Shown one piece after another: positions 25,816 through 35,549 of a stretch of DNA of 64,000 nt. This DNA is from Salipiger aestuarii. Its GTDB lineage: Bacteria > Pseudomonadota > Alphaproteobacteria > Rhodobacterales > Rhodobacteraceae. The notes below the pieces were generated by a model. The model was not told the origin of the DNA. It saw nothing but the letters and a program-made list of their open reading frames with translations, and ran no database searches. Position numbers and translations under genes: made by a program. The stretch covers positions 1 through 64,000 of the forward strand of contig NZ_QLMG01000004.1 in NCBI RefSeq assembly GCF_003259905.1, given 5' to 3'. Each line of letters begins with the position of its first letter. Position 1 is the stretch's first letter.

Positions 25816-26411
25816 GATGCGATGATCCCCCGGTCGGTGAGAAAGGCAAGCAGTTCCAGCAAGGGCAGGCCAAGGACAGTGAAATGATCGCCGTCGATAC
25901 GGGAAAACAGACGCACGCCTTCCTCCTCAAGCTTGTAGCCGCCAACGGAATGACGCAGGCTGTCCCAGTTCCGTGCAATGTAATCATCCAGATAGCTGTC
26001 TGAAAACGCGCGCATTTGCAACCGTGCGACGCCGACGTGCCGCCAGACCGGCTTGCTATCCCGATAGATCACCGCCGCCGACAGAAGCTGATGGCGCTGG
26101 CCTCGCAGTTTATGCAACTGGGACCGCGCGTCTTCTGGCGTTTTAGGCTTGGCAAAGATCTCGGTCCCCATCGCAAGGATCTGGTCGCAGCCCAGGACAA
26201 AGGCGTCCGGCGCCTTGGACGAAATCTTCCGCGCCTTGTATTCGGCAAGCGCGTCGGCCTGATCGCGCGGCAAGGCCCCCTCTGCCGCGAGTGAGTCGCG
26301 GATTGCCGATTCGTCGATCCGCGCGGGATCAATACGGTGCGGAACCCCAGCGTTGCGCAACAACTGGGCCCGAATTTCCGAGCCGGACGCAAGGATGAGC
26401 TTCGTGGTCAT
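25812..26411 (-). CDS. Maf family nucleotide pyrophosphatase
   Basis: The 199-residue product belongs to the Maf family, which hydrolyses non-canonical or modified nucleoside triphosphates. Family features: [20 protein letters not shown] at the N-terminus (SEIR replaces the usual SPRR), the catalytic-region [11 protein letters not shown] with its conserved Asp, and a C-terminal [20 protein letters not shown]. The DnaA-box-like sequence at 26411-26419 starts at the first base of its start codon, so its promoter lies in the origin region. maf and the genes after it are transcribed away from that region. Confidence 0.92.
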   Translation of the reverse strand: MTTKLILASGSEIRAQLLRNAGVPHRIDPARIDESAIRDSLAAEGALPRDQADALAEYKARKISSKAPDAFVLGCDQILAMGTEIFAKPKTPEDARSQLHKLRGQRHQLLSAAVIYRDSKPVWRHVGVARLQMRAFSDSYLDDYIARNWDSLRHSVGGYKLEEEGVRLFSRIDGDHFTVLGLPLLELLAFLTDRGIIAS

Positions 26412-26419
26412 GTGGACAA
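26411..26419 (-). other. DnaA box, near-consensus
   Basis: Minus strand reads TTGTCCACA, one change from TTATCCACA. It abuts the maf start codon. Confidence 0.55.
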
Positions 26420-26534
26420 CCCTGTCGAAATGTCATGAATCTCGTGCGGGACCGTTCTGGGGAAAACCAGCGCGACAATCAAGGCAGGGGAAAAGTCGCG
26501 GGTCCCCACACCGCACCCGGCCGAGTCTTCCGCT

Positions 26535-26543
26535 TGTGAACAA
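26535..26543 (-). other. DnaA box, near-consensus
   Basis: Minus strand reads TTGTTCACA, one change from the TTATNCACA consensus. Confidence 0.5.
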
Positions 26544-26684
26544 GGATAACTCCGATCGGTGGATGAGTCTGCTTCGTGAAAGTTTTCCCAAGTTTCTCAA
26601 CTGGCGTAAAATCAGCACCAAACCCCATGTATAGTGCAAGTTCGGGAAATGTTACGTCGAAGCTGCCACAAGCCATGCACCGAA

Positions 26685-26693
26685 TTATCCACA
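26685..26693 (+). other. DnaA box, perfect
   Basis: TTATCCACA, identical to the E. coli R1-type consensus, on the plus strand. A weaker TAATCCACC lies at 26730-26738. Confidence 0.75.
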
Positions 26694-26752
26694 GGGTGAC
26701 GACAGAGGGAAAACTCTGGGATGGCGTGATAATCCACCGGAACTGCCGCCCC

Positions 26753-26794
26753 TTACATCAAAATCATCCTTACATTCTTTCTTAGTTATTTTCA
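26753..26794 (+). other. AT-rich candidate unwinding element
   Basis: A 42-bp stretch with long A/T and pyrimidine runs (for example TTACATTCTTTCTTAGTTAT), clearly AT-richer than its surroundings, about 60 bp from the perfect DnaA box. Confidence 0.45.
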
Positions 26795-26829
26795 GGGCGG
26801 CCCAGACCAACCCCCGCTCAACGCGAAGA

Positions 26830-26857
26830 TTGACTCCTGTGCCTTGGATCATTAAAT
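26830..26857 (+). promoter_or_regulatory. Candidate sigma-70 promoter for rho
   Basis: TTGACT (26830-26835), 16-bp spacer, TTAAAT (26852-26857). The transcript would have a leader of about 80 bases before rho, compatible with the autoregulated leaders known for rho, but no attenuator structure was identified. Confidence 0.4.
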
Positions 26858-26941
26858 CACCATCTCAAGCCCGTCCGGGCCATGAGTTTCCCGAAGATTA
26901 TATGAATGTGTGGCCGGCCGTCCGGCCTGGAAGGATTTGCG

Positions 26942-28213
26942 ATGAGCGTTGAAAAGCTCCATCTCTCGGATCTCAAGGCGCAAAGCCCCAAAGATTTGCT
27001 CTCCATGGCCGAGGAGCTCGAGATCGAGAACGCCTCGACCATGCGCAAAGGCGAGATGATGTTCCAGATCCTGCGGGAGCGGGCCGATGAAGACTGGCAG
27101 ATCTTCGGCGACGGTGTGCTCGAGGTGCTTCAGGACGGTTTCGGCTTCATGCGCTCGCCCGAGGCGAACTATCTACCGGGCCCCGACGATATTTATGTCT
27201 CTCCCGACATGATCCGAAAATACGCGCTGCGCACTGGCGATACCGTCGATGGCGAAATGAAGGCGCCGGACAATGACGAGCGCTATTTCGCCTTGGTCGA
27301 TGTGACGAGCATCAACTTCGAGGACCCCGAAAAAGCGCGTCACAAGATCGCCTTTGACAACCTGACGCCGCTCTATCCCGACGAGCGATTGACGATGGAG
27401 ATCGAGGACCCGACGATCAAGGATCGGTCGGCGCGCATTATTGATCTGGTCTCACCGATCGGTAAGGGGCAGCGTTCGCTGATCGTGGCTCCGCCGCGAA
27501 CCGGCAAGACGGTGCTGTTGCAAAACATCGCCAACAGTATCGAAAAGAACCATCCTGAATGCTATCTGATCGTGCTTCTGATCGACGAACGACCCGAAGA
27601 AGTCACGGACATGCAGCGATCGGTGAAGGGTGAGGTCATCTCCTCGACATTCGACGAACCCGCGACGCGACACGTTGCGGTGTCGGAGATGGTGATTGAA
27701 AAAGCCAAGCGTCTGGTCGAACATAAACGAGATGTTGTTATCCTTCTGGATTCGATCACACGACTTGGTAGAGCATTCAACACAGTGGTGCCGAGCTCGG
27801 GGAAGGTGTTGACCGGCGGTGTCGATGCCAATGCCTTGCAAAGGCCCAAGCGATTCTTTGGTGCCGCGCGGAACATCGAAGAGGGCGGTTCACTGACGAT
27901 CATTGCAACCGCCCTGATCGACACCGGCAGCCGGATGGATGAAGTGATCTTCGAAGAATTCAAGGGCACTGGGAACTCGGAAATCGTTCTTGATCGCAAG
28001 ATCGCTGACAAGCGGGTCTATCCGGCGCTTGACATCCTCAAATCCGGGACGCGGAAAGAGGATCTTCTTGTCGACAAGATTGATCTGCAGAAAACTTTTG
28101 TGCTGCGGCGTATCCTCAACCCCATGGGGACGACCGACGCTATCGAGTTTCTCCTTTCCAAGCTTAAGCAGACCAAGACGAACTCTGAATTTTTCGATTC
28201 GATGAACAGCTAA
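26942..28213 (+). CDS. rho: Transcription termination factor Rho
   Basis: Rho is a hexameric RNA helicase that ends transcription. The 423-residue product has the N-terminal Rho and OB-type RNA-binding regions ([40 protein letters not shown]), the Walker A loop [14 protein letters not shown] and the Walker B region [18 protein letters not shown]. It also has the secondary-site R loop in [20 protein letters not shown]. The ATG at 26942 follows GGAAGGA; the frame is open 12 codons upstream without support. It is the first gene right of the origin, and mnmE starts 19 bp after it. Confidence 0.98.
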   Translation: MSVEKLHLSDLKAQSPKDLLSMAEELEIENASTMRKGEMMFQILRERADEDWQIFGDGVLEVLQDGFGFMRSPEANYLPGPDDIYVSPDMIRKYALRTGDTVDGEMKAPDNDERYFALVDVTSINFEDPEKARHKIAFDNLTPLYPDERLTMEIEDPTIKDRSARIIDLVSPIGKGQRSLIVAPPRTGKTVLLQNIANSIEKNHPECYLIVLLIDERPEEVTDMQRSVKGEVISSTFDEPATRHVAVSEMVIEKAKRLVEHKRDVVILLDSITRLGRAFNTVVPSSGKVLTGGVDANALQRPKRFFGAARNIEEGGSLTIIATALIDTGSRMDEVIFEEFKGTGNSEIVLDRKIADKRVYPALDILKSGTRKEDLLVDKIDLQKTFVLRRILNPMGTTDAIEFLLSKLKQTKTNSEFFDSMNS

Positions 28214-28232
28214 GCGCCGCCTGGAGGCACGT

Positions 28233-29516
28233 TTGGACACCATCTTCGCTCTGGCAAGCGCGCCCGGAAAGGCCGGGGTCGCGGTGATCCGCATATCCGG
28301 ACCGCTTTCGTGGGAAGCTGTTCGCCTGTTGGTCGGCGTGATCCCCCAACCACGGCAATCGACGCTTCGAAAGCTTCGCGATCCCGACGGCGAAATCCTC
28401 GATGAAGCCCTGGTTTTGGTATTCGATCAAGGTGCCAGTTTCACGGGTGAGCGAGTCGCCGAGCTTCATCTGCATGGCAGCATCGCGATTCAACGGGCTG
28501 TCCTGCGCGTGCTGGAAGGGATCGCGGGGCTGCGTATGGCAGAGGCCGGTGAATTCACGCGTCGGGCGCTGGAAAATGATTGCCTGGACCTGACCCAGGT
28601 TGAAGCCCTGTCCGATCTGATCGAAGCTGAAACCGAAAGCCAGAGAATCCAGGCCTTGCGCGTTTTCTCTGGGGCTCTCGGAAAGCGGATCGAAAGTTGG
28701 CGGCGCATGCTGATCGAAGCGGCCGCTCTTCTTGAAGCCACCATAGATTTCGCTGATGAGGAGGTTCCGGTCGATGTGACCGGAGACGTTCTTGCGCGGA
28801 TCACCGCCGTGATCAGTGCGGTTGGTCGGGAAATTGACGGTATGAACGCCGCGGAACGTATTCGGACTGGTTTCGAAGTCGCTATTCTTGGGGCACCCAA
28901 CGTGGGGAAATCCAGTCTTTTGAACGCACTGGCGGGGCGTGACGCTGCAATTACGTCTGACATCGCGGGAACCACGCGTGATGTGATCGAAGTGCGGATG
29001 GACATTCAGGGTCTGCCGGTGACGCTTCTCGATACAGCCGGACTCCGAGAAACACAGGATCCGATTGAAAAAATTGGGATAAGTCGGGCTCTTCAACGTG
29101 CGTCGCTCTCCGACTTGCGTGTGGTGCTGGTTGATGAACACGGTATTCCTGACGTTCCGCTGGGCGATTCTGATTTGATCCTCACAACAAAAGCTGACCT
29201 CACCGGGGATGCGTCCGGGATATCGGCGTATACAGGTCAGGGACTCGATCACCTGCTTTCTGAAATAGGGCACCGTCTTTCCGCAATCATCCAAGGGGCC
29301 GGTCTTGCGACACGAGAGCGTCATCGTGTTGCTTTCTTTGATGGCCGTGAGTCGCTGGAACGGAGTATCCAGCTCCTCAACCGCGGGCCGGGCTTTTATG
29401 ATCTGGCCGCAGAAGAAATCCGGGCGGCAATTCGCGCACTGGAGATTCTGGTTGGTCGCATAGATGTCGAAAATCTGTTAGATGAGATCTTCTCAACATT
29501 TTGCATCGGCAAGTAA
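28233..29516 (+). CDS. mnmE: tRNA uridine-5-carboxymethylaminomethyl modification GTPase MnmE
   Basis: MnmE works with MnmG to modify the wobble uridine (U34) of several tRNAs. The 427-residue product has an N-terminal tetrahydrofolate-binding domain ([20 protein letters not shown]), a helical domain, and an inserted G domain with [27 protein letters not shown] (G2) and DTAGLRET (G3). The end is FCIGK, the conserved C-[LIV]-GK motif. The start is TTG at 28233 with GGAGG five bases before it. The codon use is less GC-rich than in the flanking regions. Confidence 0.96.
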   Translation: MDTIFALASAPGKAGVAVIRISGPLSWEAVRLLVGVIPQPRQSTLRKLRDPDGEILDEALVLVFDQGASFTGERVAELHLHGSIAIQRAVLRVLEGIAGLRMAEAGEFTRRALENDCLDLTQVEALSDLIEAETESQRIQALRVFSGALGKRIESWRRMLIEAAALLEATIDFADEEVPVDVTGDVLARITAVISAVGREIDGMNAAERIRTGFEVAILGAPNVGKSSLLNALAGRDAAITSDIAGTTRDVIEVRMDIQGLPVTLLDTAGLRETQDPIEKIGISRALQRASLSDLRVVLVDEHGIPDVPLGDSDLILTTKADLTGDASGISAYTGQGLDHLLSEIGHRLSAIIQGAGLATRERHRVAFFDGRESLERSIQLLNRGPGFYDLAAEEIRAAIRALEILVGRIDVENLLDEIFSTFCIGK

Positions 29517-29519
29517 GGA

Positions 29520-31397
29520 GTGTTTCACGTGAAACATCGAGATTTTGATGTCATCGTTGTTGGCGGTGGACACGCCGGAGCCGAGGCTGCTGCGGCCTCG
29601 GCCAGAAGCGGTGCTGTGACCGCTCTAATCACCCTTTCGGAGGCTGGAATCGGAGTAATGTCCTGTAACCCCGCGATTGGGGGTCTCGGTAAGGGGCACC
29701 TGGTTCGCGAAATCGATGCGATGGACGGGGTGATGGGGCGTATCGCCGATCAGGCGGGTATTCAGTTTCGGCTTTTGAATCGCCGGAAAGGGCCGGCCGT
29801 TCAGGGACCCCGCGCTCAGGCTGACCGAAAGATATACCGCCGCGGCATGCAACGCGAGATGCGCGAAACGCCGAACCTTTCAGTTTTGGTCGGCGAAGTG
29901 GTGGATCTGGTGGTGACGGGGGATAGGGTCGGCGGGGTGGTTCTCTCCGGTGATATTACCCTGCGCGCTGGTTCTGTCGTTCTGACCACCGGAACGTTTC
30001 TTCGAGGCGTAATTCATATCGGTGACCAGTGCCAGCCAGGGGGAAGGATGGGGGACCGTCCTTCCATACGTCTTGCCGAGCGTATTGACGGTTTGGGTTT
30101 GGATCTTGGACGTCTTAAAACGGGCACGCCGCCACGGTTGGACGGACGGACGATCGACTGGAGCGTTATTGACGCTCAGCCCGGTGACGACGATCCTGTG
30201 ATGTTCTCTTTCATGTCTTCTCGACCTTTCGCGCGGCAGGTCAGCTGCGGTATTACCCACACCAACGAGAGAACCCACGACGTTATCAGAAATAACCTAG
30301 GCAAGTCAGCGATGTATGGCGGGCACATTGACGGCATCGGGCCGCGTTATTGTCCGTCTATCGAAGACAAAGTTGTTCGTTTCTCTGAGAAAACCTCTCA
30401 TCAAATCTTTCTAGAGCCCGAGGGCCTTGACGACACGACCATATATCCCAACGGAATTTCGACTTCCTTACCCAGAGACGTGCAAGAGGAGTACGTCAGA
30501 TCGATCTCTGGGTTGAATGACGTGAAAATCGTGCAGCCGGGATATGCAATCGAATACGACTACGTCGATCCCAGGTCATTGGACTTGAGGCTTGGCGTTA
30601 GAAATATCACGGGTTTGTTCCTTGCGGGGCAAATCAACGGCACAACCGGATATGAAGAAGCGGCCGCCCAGGGTCTGACGGCGGGCCTGAACGCTGCTCG
30701 GGAAGCACTCGGGTTGACGCCGGTTCTCTTTTCTCGCGCCGACTCATATATCGGAGTGATGGTCGATGATTTGACTACAAGGGGTGTGACCGAACCTTAT
30801 AGAATGTTCACGTCGAGGGCGGAGTTCCGACTCTCTCTTCGTGCAGACAACGCGGACCAACGGTTAACACCTCGGGCTATCAGCCTAGGCTGCGTTTCCG
30901 AGGCGCGGCAGCAGGCATTCAACGAAAAGCAAGACCGTTTGAACACGGGCCGTGATCGGTTATCGCACCGCATGTTTTCTTCGAAAGAGATCGCCCGGTT
31001 GGGGGTCAAGACATCGACCGATGGCCAAAAGCGCAGCGGGATGCATCTACTATCATTTCCTGACATGAGTCTTTCGAAACTTTCCGCTATCTTCCCTGAG
31101 TTTTCCGACATTCCGACGGAAATTGGCGCACAGCTTGAACGGGACGCGCTATACGCAAACTACATTCAGCGCCAGGAGCGTGATGTAGCAGCTCTTCGCC
31201 GAGATGAAGCGTTGGAAATCCCATCCAGCGTGGATTTTTCCAAGATCGAGGGGGTTTCCTTTGAGCTAAAGCAGAAGCTGTCTAAGGCACGCCCGAAAAA
31301 CCTGGCTCAGGCGGCGAAAATTGAGGGGATGACCCCGGCTGCCTTGTCTCTTCTTCTTCTCAGGATCCGGAAACTTAGCCAGGTTCGTAGCGCATGA
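29520..31397 (+). CDS. mnmG: tRNA uridine-5-carboxymethylaminomethyl modification enzyme MnmG
   Basis: MnmG (GidA) is the FAD protein partner of MnmE. The 625-residue product has the FAD site [19 protein letters not shown], the conserved [36 protein letters not shown], and [16 protein letters not shown], plus a C-terminal helical domain for MnmE/tRNA contact. The start is GTG at 29520, three bases after the mnmE stop. The first codons, encoding MFHVKH, coincide with a perfect parS site, so ParB binds across this gene start. A downstream start is possible but would drop the beginning of the FAD domain. Confidence 0.97.
   Translation: MFHVKHRDFDVIVVGGGHAGAEAAAASARSGAVTALITLSEAGIGVMSCNPAIGGLGKGHLVREIDAMDGVMGRIADQAGIQFRLLNRRKGPAVQGPRAQADRKIYRRGMQREMRETPNLSVLVGEVVDLVVTGDRVGGVVLSGDITLRAGSVVLTTGTFLRGVIHIGDQCQPGGRMGDRPSIRLAERIDGLGLDLGRLKTGTPPRLDGRTIDWSVIDAQPGDDDPVMFSFMSSRPFARQVSCGITHTNERTHDVIRNNLGKSAMYGGHIDGIGPRYCPSIEDKVVRFSEKTSHQIFLEPEGLDDTTIYPNGISTSLPRDVQEEYVRSISGLNDVKIVQPGYAIEYDYVDPRSLDLRLGVRNITGLFLAGQINGTTGYEEAAAQGLTAGLNAAREALGLTPVLFSRADSYIGVMVDDLTTRGVTEPYRMFTSRAEFRLSLRADNADQRLTPRAISLGCVSEARQQAFNEKQDRLNTGRDRLSHRMFSSKEIARLGVKTSTDGQKRSGMHLLSFPDMSLSKLSAIFPEFSDIPTEIGAQLERDALYANYIQRQERDVAALRRDEALEIPSSVDFSKIEGVSFELKQKLSKARPKNLAQAAKIEGMTPAALSLLLLRIRKLSQVRSA
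29521..29536. other. parS centromere site 1 (inside the start of mnmG)
   Basis: TGTTTCACGTGAAACA, a perfect 16-bp palindrome and the exact ParB-binding consensus, about 2.7 kb from the origin region and 3.3 kb from parB. It overlaps the second to sixth codons of mnmG. Confidence 0.95.
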
Positions 31398-32017
31398 CGG
31401 ATCGGCATTGGGCATTTCCCGATCTCACTGTTTCACGTGAAACAACTGAAAAGCTCTCGCATCTTGTCGATATGCTTCGGAAGTGGTCGCCAAAGATCAA
31501 CCTAGTGGCGCAATCGACGTTGGAAAATGCGTGGACACGTCATATTCTGGACTCCGTTCAGGCATTTGACGTCGTCAACCCGAAGACGGGCCACTGGGTA
31601 GATTTTGGATCCGGCGGAGGCTTTCCGGGGCTGGTGGTGGCTATCCTGGCTCAGGAGTGTTCCCCCGGTGTGAAAGTCACGCTGGTTGAAAGCGATCAGA
31701 GAAAGTGCGTATTCCTGAAAGCTGTGCTTCGGGAGGTCAGAACGAAGGCGGATGTCCTGCCCGCGCGCATCGAAAGCCTCGACCCTCTTGCCGCGACTTA
31801 CGTCAGTGCGCGCGCGCTTGCAGGGTTGTCAACGCTGCTCACCTACGCAAAACATCATCTCTCCGACGACGGCGTTGCTGTATTTCTGAAAGGCGCTGAG
31901 TGGAAAAAAGAAGTCGCTACCGCTCGGGAATCGTGGAACTTCACTTGCAACCCGCGTACAAGCGTAACTGACCCCAACGCTGTTGTCCTGACTATCGGAG
32001 CACTGACCCATGTCTGA
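31394..32017 (+). CDS. rsmG: 16S rRNA (guanine-N7) methyltransferase RsmG
   Basis: RsmG (GidB) methylates G527 of 16S rRNA with S-adenosylmethionine. The 207-residue product has the SAM-binding motif [18 protein letters not shown] followed by [17 protein letters not shown] and ends with a compact domain. It starts with ATGA overlapping the mnmG stop, and its end overlaps parA by eight bases. Residues 12-17 (TVSRET) are encoded by the second parS site. Confidence 0.96.
   Translation: MTDRHWAFPDLTVSRETTEKLSHLVDMLRKWSPKINLVAQSTLENAWTRHILDSVQAFDVVNPKTGHWVDFGSGGGFPGLVVAILAQECSPGVKVTLVESDQRKCVFLKAVLREVRTKADVLPARIESLDPLAATYVSARALAGLSTLLTYAKHHLSDDGVAVFLKGAEWKKEVATARESWNFTCNPRTSVTDPNAVVLTIGALTHV
31429..31444. 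other. parS centromere site 2 (inside rsmG)
   Basis: TGTTTCACGTGAAACA, identical to site 1 and 1.9 kb from it, located 35 bp after the rsmG start codon. Confidence 0.95.
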
Positions 32018-32819
32018 TCCGTCGCGGCCCGTTGGCCCAAAAATCATCGCGATTGCGAACCAGAAGGGAGGGGTCGGCAAGACCACAACCACGATCAATC
32101 TCGGAGCCGCACTGGCGGAGCGGGGGTTGAAGGTGCTGGTCGTCGACCTGGATCCTCAGGGAAACTCATCGACGGGGCTTGGCATAGAACCTGAATATCG
32201 GTCGCATACCACATATGACCTGCTCGTTGATGAGATTCCGTTGAAAGACGTGATCCTTGGCACCCAGCAAACAAATATGCATCTTATCCCGGCAACGGTC
32301 GATCTCAGCTCGGCGGACATCGAGCTTTTCTCCAACGAAAAGCGCAGCTTCCTGCTGCATGACGCGCTTCGTCAGCCTGAGATGAGTGATTTCGGCTTTG
32401 ACTACATCTTGGTCGATTGTCCTCCATCGCTGAATCTTCTGACCGTCAACGCGATGGTTGCGGCGCATTCTGTGCTTGTCCCGTTGCAGAGCGAATTTTT
32501 CGCGCTCGAAGGGCTGTCTCAGCTGATGCTCACGGTCCGGGAGGTGCGCCAATCCGCCAACCCGGATCTTCGGATCGAAGGCGTGTTGCTGACGATGTAC
32601 GATGCCCGGAACAACCTGTCCAAACAGGTTGAAGACGACGCGCGCTCAAATCTTGGCGATCTGGTTTTCACCACGGTCATACCGCGCAATGTTCGTGTAA
32701 GTGAGGCGCCGTCCTATGCGTTGCCTGTTCTGAGTTACGACAGTCAGTCCAAGGGCGCGATTGCCTATCGTGCTTTGGCGGACGAATTTCTGAAAAAGAA
32801 CGCGCGGCTGGCGGCCTGA
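32010..32819 (+). CDS. parA: Chromosome partitioning ATPase ParA
   Basis: ParA is the nucleoid-bound ATPase that moves ParB-parS complexes. The 269-residue product has the deviant Walker A motif [14 protein letters not shown], with both lysines, at about residues 19-26. Walker A' and B follow as [17 protein letters not shown] and [20 protein letters not shown]. The start overlaps rsmG by eight bases, and parB follows 41 bp after the stop. The short N-terminus before Walker A indicates a chromosomal (Soj-type) ParA without a plasmid-type DNA-binding domain. Confidence 0.97.
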   Translation: MSDPSRPVGPKIIAIANQKGGVGKTTTTINLGAALAERGLKVLVVDLDPQGNSSTGLGIEPEYRSHTTYDLLVDEIPLKDVILGTQQTNMHLIPATVDLSSADIELFSNEKRSFLLHDALRQPEMSDFGFDYILVDCPPSLNLLTVNAMVAAHSVLVPLQSEFFALEGLSQLMLTVREVRQSANPDLRIEGVLLTMYDARNNLSKQVEDDARSNLGDLVFTTVIPRNVRVSEAPSYALPVLSYDSQSKGAIAYRALADEFLKKNARLAA

Positions 32820-32860
32820 CAGGCGCCGTCTTGAAGGTCAGAGAAAAAGAAAGAGCAGAG

Positions 32861-33772
32861 ATGGCAGAGAAAAAGGAACAGCGCAGGGGGCTTGGCCGCG
32901 GCCTTTCGGCCTTGATGTCGGATGTCGAAATTTCCCCCGGTCGTTCAGAGATCGACAACGCTCCAAAATCTCCGGATCGACTGATTCCGATCGAGCGTAT
33001 CATTCCCAACAAGGACCAACCCCGCCGGACATTCACTGATGCTCAGCTTGGCGAATTGTCGGAGTCGATCAAGGCCAAGGGTATCATCCAACCGTTGATC
33101 GTGCGCATCGCGCCGACGGACCCTGACAAATTCGAAATCGTTGCGGGTGAACGGCGTTGGCGCGCGGCGCAGCTGGCGCAGATACACGAAATTCCCGTCC
33201 TTGTCCGTGACCTGGATGACCAGGAAACCCTGGAAATCGCGATCATCGAAAACATCCAGCGGGCAGATCTCAACGCCATCGAAGAGGCTGCGGGCTACAA
33301 GGCCCTGATGGATCGATTCGGTCATACGCAGGAAAAAATCGCCGAGGCACTTGGCAAAAGCCGATCTCATATCGCCAATCTTCTTCGCCTGCTCAACCTG
33401 CCCGTTCCGGTTCAGGAACACGTCCGCAACGGGGAGCTATCGGCGGGTCACGCCAGAACGCTCGTGACGTCCCGCGATCCCGAACGTATGGCGGTGGAAA
33501 TTATCCACAAAAAGCTTTCGGTCCGTCAGGCCGAAGCACTTTTGCGCACGGAAAACCAGCCAGATCGCCCCAAGGTATCGCCGCAGCCGCGCATCGCAGA
33601 AGTCGAAAAAGACGCGGACACCCGCGCGCTTGAAGGCGATTTGTCTGCGGCGTTGGGGATGAAGGTGTCGGTGGGACACAAACCCGGCACCGAAGCGGGC
33701 AGGGTGACGATTTCCTACGAGTCGCTTGAAGAACTTGATACGCTTTGCATGATCCTGAGTGCAGCGCGCTAG
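32861..33772 (+). CDS. parB: Chromosome partitioning protein ParB
   Basis: ParB is the parS-binding CTPase that spreads on DNA and recruits partition and SMC proteins. The 303-residue product starts MAEKKEQRRGLGRGLSALM (the last part is the ParA-activating motif). It continues with PNKDQPRRTFTDAQLGELSES, the CTP-binding GERRWRAAQLA and ENIQRADLN boxes, and a helix-turn-helix region (TQEKIAEALGKSRSHIANLLR). A C-terminal dimer domain follows. The ATG at 32861 is chosen; a TTG at 32831 in the same frame lacks support. A perfect DnaA box lies within the gene at 33501. Confidence 0.96.
   Translation: MAEKKEQRRGLGRGLSALMSDVEISPGRSEIDNAPKSPDRLIPIERIIPNKDQPRRTFTDAQLGELSESIKAKGIIQPLIVRIAPTDPDKFEIVAGERRWRAAQLAQIHEIPVLVRDLDDQETLEIAIIENIQRADLNAIEEAAGYKALMDRFGHTQEKIAEALGKSRSHIANLLRLLNLPVPVQEHVRNGELSAGHARTLVTSRDPERMAVEIIHKKLSVRQAEALLRTENQPDRPKVSPQPRIAEVEKDADTRALEGDLSAALGMKVSVGHKPGTEAGRVTISYESLEELDTLCMILSAAR
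33501..33509 (+). other. Perfect DnaA box inside parB
   Basis: TTATCCACA within codons for IIHK. It is isolated from the oriC cluster by 6.8 kb; it may titrate DnaA or be chance. Confidence 0.4.
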
Positions 33773-33787
33773 GGGCAGGCGCCCGTC

Positions 33788-34945
33788 CTAAACTGATAGA
33801 AGTTCGGCGGTCAGGGTGTTCAATACCATGCGGCCGTCGAGCGTTGTTCCGAAACGCTCGGACGTTTCCCACATCAGCCCCATTGCGATGAAATCGCCAA
33901 ACGCCAGCTTATCCGCTTTGGCGCCTCCGATTGCGCGCGCGCGTTCCTTGTCGACCCCTTCCGACAGTCGCAGACCCATCATCAGAAACTCGTTCCACGC
34001 GTCATCCTGCGAGAGCAGTTGCATCGAATCCCGGCCCGCATCGGCGTTCAACCAATCGCCAGGCATCGCGCGCGCGACCGTGGAATGACGTTGACCATTC
34101 AGAGTGACGCGCCCGTGGGCGCCGGGCCCAACACCCACATAATCGCCCCCCCGCCAGTAAACGAGATTGTGCCGCGACATGGCCTCGTGCTTGGCATGGT
34201 TGGATACCTCGTAGGCCGGGAACCCTGCGGCGCCGCAGATTTCCTGGGTGGCGATATACATATCCGCGCCCAGGTCTTCGTTGGGAAGGCCCCGCAACCC
34301 GCCGGCTTGCAAGCGGTCCCAAAAGGCGGTGCCCTGTTCGATGGTTAATTGATACAAGGACAGGTGGTCGCCTGCTAGATTTAGTGCTTCGCGCAATTCG
34401 GTACACCACGCATCAAGGCTTTGGCCCTGGCGTGCGTAGATCAGATCGAAGGTCACTCGTTCGAAAACGGATTTGGCAACATCGAGTGCCGCTATCGCGT
34501 CATCGACTCCGTGCAGTCGGCCGAGTTTCCTCAAGTCGTCGGGACGCAAGGCTTGCACCCCAAGCGACACCCGGTTGACCCCCGCGAGCGAAAATCCTTC
34601 GAACTTTCGAATTTCGACCGAACGCGGGTTGGCTTCAAGCGTGATTTCGATGTTGTTGGCCCAAGCCCAGTGTGCCCGGGTCGCGTCAAGCACGGCGCGT
34701 ACTGTTTCCGGCGCCATCAACGACGGCGTGCCCCCGCCGAAGTAGATGGAACTCAGCACGCGCCCCTCGGTCAAGGCGCCATAGCGGGCGATTTCGCAAA
34801 CCAATGCCCGCGCCCAACGCGTCTGATCGACCTGGGAAACAACATGGCTGTTGAAGTCGCAATAGGGGCATTTGGCTTCGCAGAAGGGCCAGTGGACATA
34901 TAGCCCAAACCCTCCTGCGCGCCATGTTTCGGACAGATCAGCCAA
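33788..34945 (-). CDS. hemW: Radical SAM haem chaperone HemW
   Basis: HemW is a radical SAM protein that binds haem and helps load it into respiratory proteins; it is often mis-named oxygen-independent coproporphyrinogen oxidase. The 385-residue product has the iron-sulfur motif CEAKCPYCDF (CxxxCxxC) at about residue 24, then YFGGGTPSLMAPETV and EANPRSVEIRKF. A C-terminal HemN-type domain contains VYWRGGDYVGVGPGAHGR. The second Cys-adjacent C used by true HemN (CxxxCxxCxC) is replaced by Phe, as in HemW. It overlaps the end of rdgB by eight bases. Confidence 0.93.
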   Translation of the reverse strand: MADLSETWRAGGFGLYVHWPFCEAKCPYCDFNSHVVSQVDQTRWARALVCEIARYGALTEGRVLSSIYFGGGTPSLMAPETVRAVLDATRAHWAWANNIEITLEANPRSVEIRKFEGFSLAGVNRVSLGVQALRPDDLRKLGRLHGVDDAIAALDVAKSVFERVTFDLIYARQGQSLDAWCTELREALNLAGDHLSLYQLTIEQGTAFWDRLQAGGLRGLPNEDLGADMYIATQEICGAAGFPAYEVSNHAKHEAMSRHNLVYWRGGDYVGVGPGAHGRVTLNGQRHSTVARAMPGDWLNADAGRDSMQLLSQDDAWNEFLMMGLRLSEGVDKERARAIGGAKADKLAFGDFIAMGLMWETSERFGTTLDGRMVLNTLTAELLSV

Positions 34946-35549
34946 AGCAGCCGGTCACAAACTTTGCAAAGGCATCGGCCCGGTGGCTGATGCGGTTCTT
35001 TTCAAAGCGGTCCATTTCGCCAAATGTGATGTCGTAGCCTTCGGGCTGAAAGACCGGGTCGTAGCCATGCCCCTGATCGCCGCGCATCGGCCAGACGACT
35101 TGGCCTTCCATCTTGCCGGGGAAAACCTCGTCATGACCATCGGGCCAGGCCAGAACCAACGTGCAACAGAACCGCGCGGTCCAGGGTCGCGCCGCGCCGG
35201 ACGCGAGCAACTCGTCGTGAGAACGGGTCATCGCCATGACGAAATCCCGGCCGTCGGGGGTTTCGGCCCAATCGGCGGTATAGACGCCCGGAGCGCCGCC
35301 GAGCGCGTCGATTTCGATACCGCTGTCGTCGGCCAGGGCGGGCAGGCCAGTCGGCCTGGCCGCGGCGTGTGCCTTGAGCCGGGCATTGTGGACAAAGGTT
35401 GTCCCGTCTTCGACCGGCTCGGGCAGGTTCATCTCGGCGGCCCCGACCACCGAAACACCGTGGGGTTTCAGCAGATCAGCGATCTCGACCAGCTTGCCGT
35501 TGTTGTGGGTAGCGACAAGAAGCCGGTCGCCGGTGAACTTGCGGATCAT
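34938..35549 (-). CDS. rdgB: dITP/XTP pyrophosphatase RdgB
   Basis: RdgB removes non-canonical purine nucleotides (dITP, dHapTP, XTP). The 203-residue product has [18 protein letters not shown] at the start (usual SNNxxK-type motif), [20 protein letters not shown], and the C-terminal [13 protein letters not shown] and NRISHRADA. The ATG at 35549 overlaps the rph stop by four bases. The open frame goes much further upstream, but that part lies antisense to rph and is not conserved. The order rph-rdgB-hemW on the minus strand is common in alphaproteobacteria. Confidence 0.95.
   Translation of the reverse strand: MIRKFTGDRLLVATHNNGKLVEIADLLKPHGVSVVGAAEMNLPEPVEDGTTFVHNARLKAHAAARPTGLPALADDSGIEIDALGGAPGVYTADWAETPDGRDFVMAMTRSHDELLASGAARPWTARFCCTLVLAWPDGHDEVFPGKMEGQVVWPMRGDQGHGYDPVFQPEGYDITFGEMDRFEKNRISHRADAFAKFVTGCFG

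Larger units (their letters stand above)
26411..26800. other. oriC: Probable chromosomal replication origin (oriC)
   Basis: Of the 530 bp between maf and rho, this 390-bp part has three DnaA-box-like 9-mers (26411, 26535, 26685), one perfect, and an AT-rich tract at 26753-26794. Genes on each side point mainly away from it: maf-aroE-coaE-dnaQ to the left and rho to parB to the right. The parAB genes and two parS sites lie within 7 kb, as expected near an alphaproteobacterial origin. Two GANTC methylation motifs (26522, 26564) lie inside it, and a third is at 26832. No reading frame here looks coding. dnaA and hemE are not in the window. Function is inferred from these combined signals. Confidence 0.75.

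Noticed and set aside
35387-35395. DnaA-box-like TGTGGACAA (TTGTCCACA on the other strand) in rdgB
   Set aside because: It lies in a conserved coding segment (FVHNA) of rdgB, not in the non-coding origin cluster.
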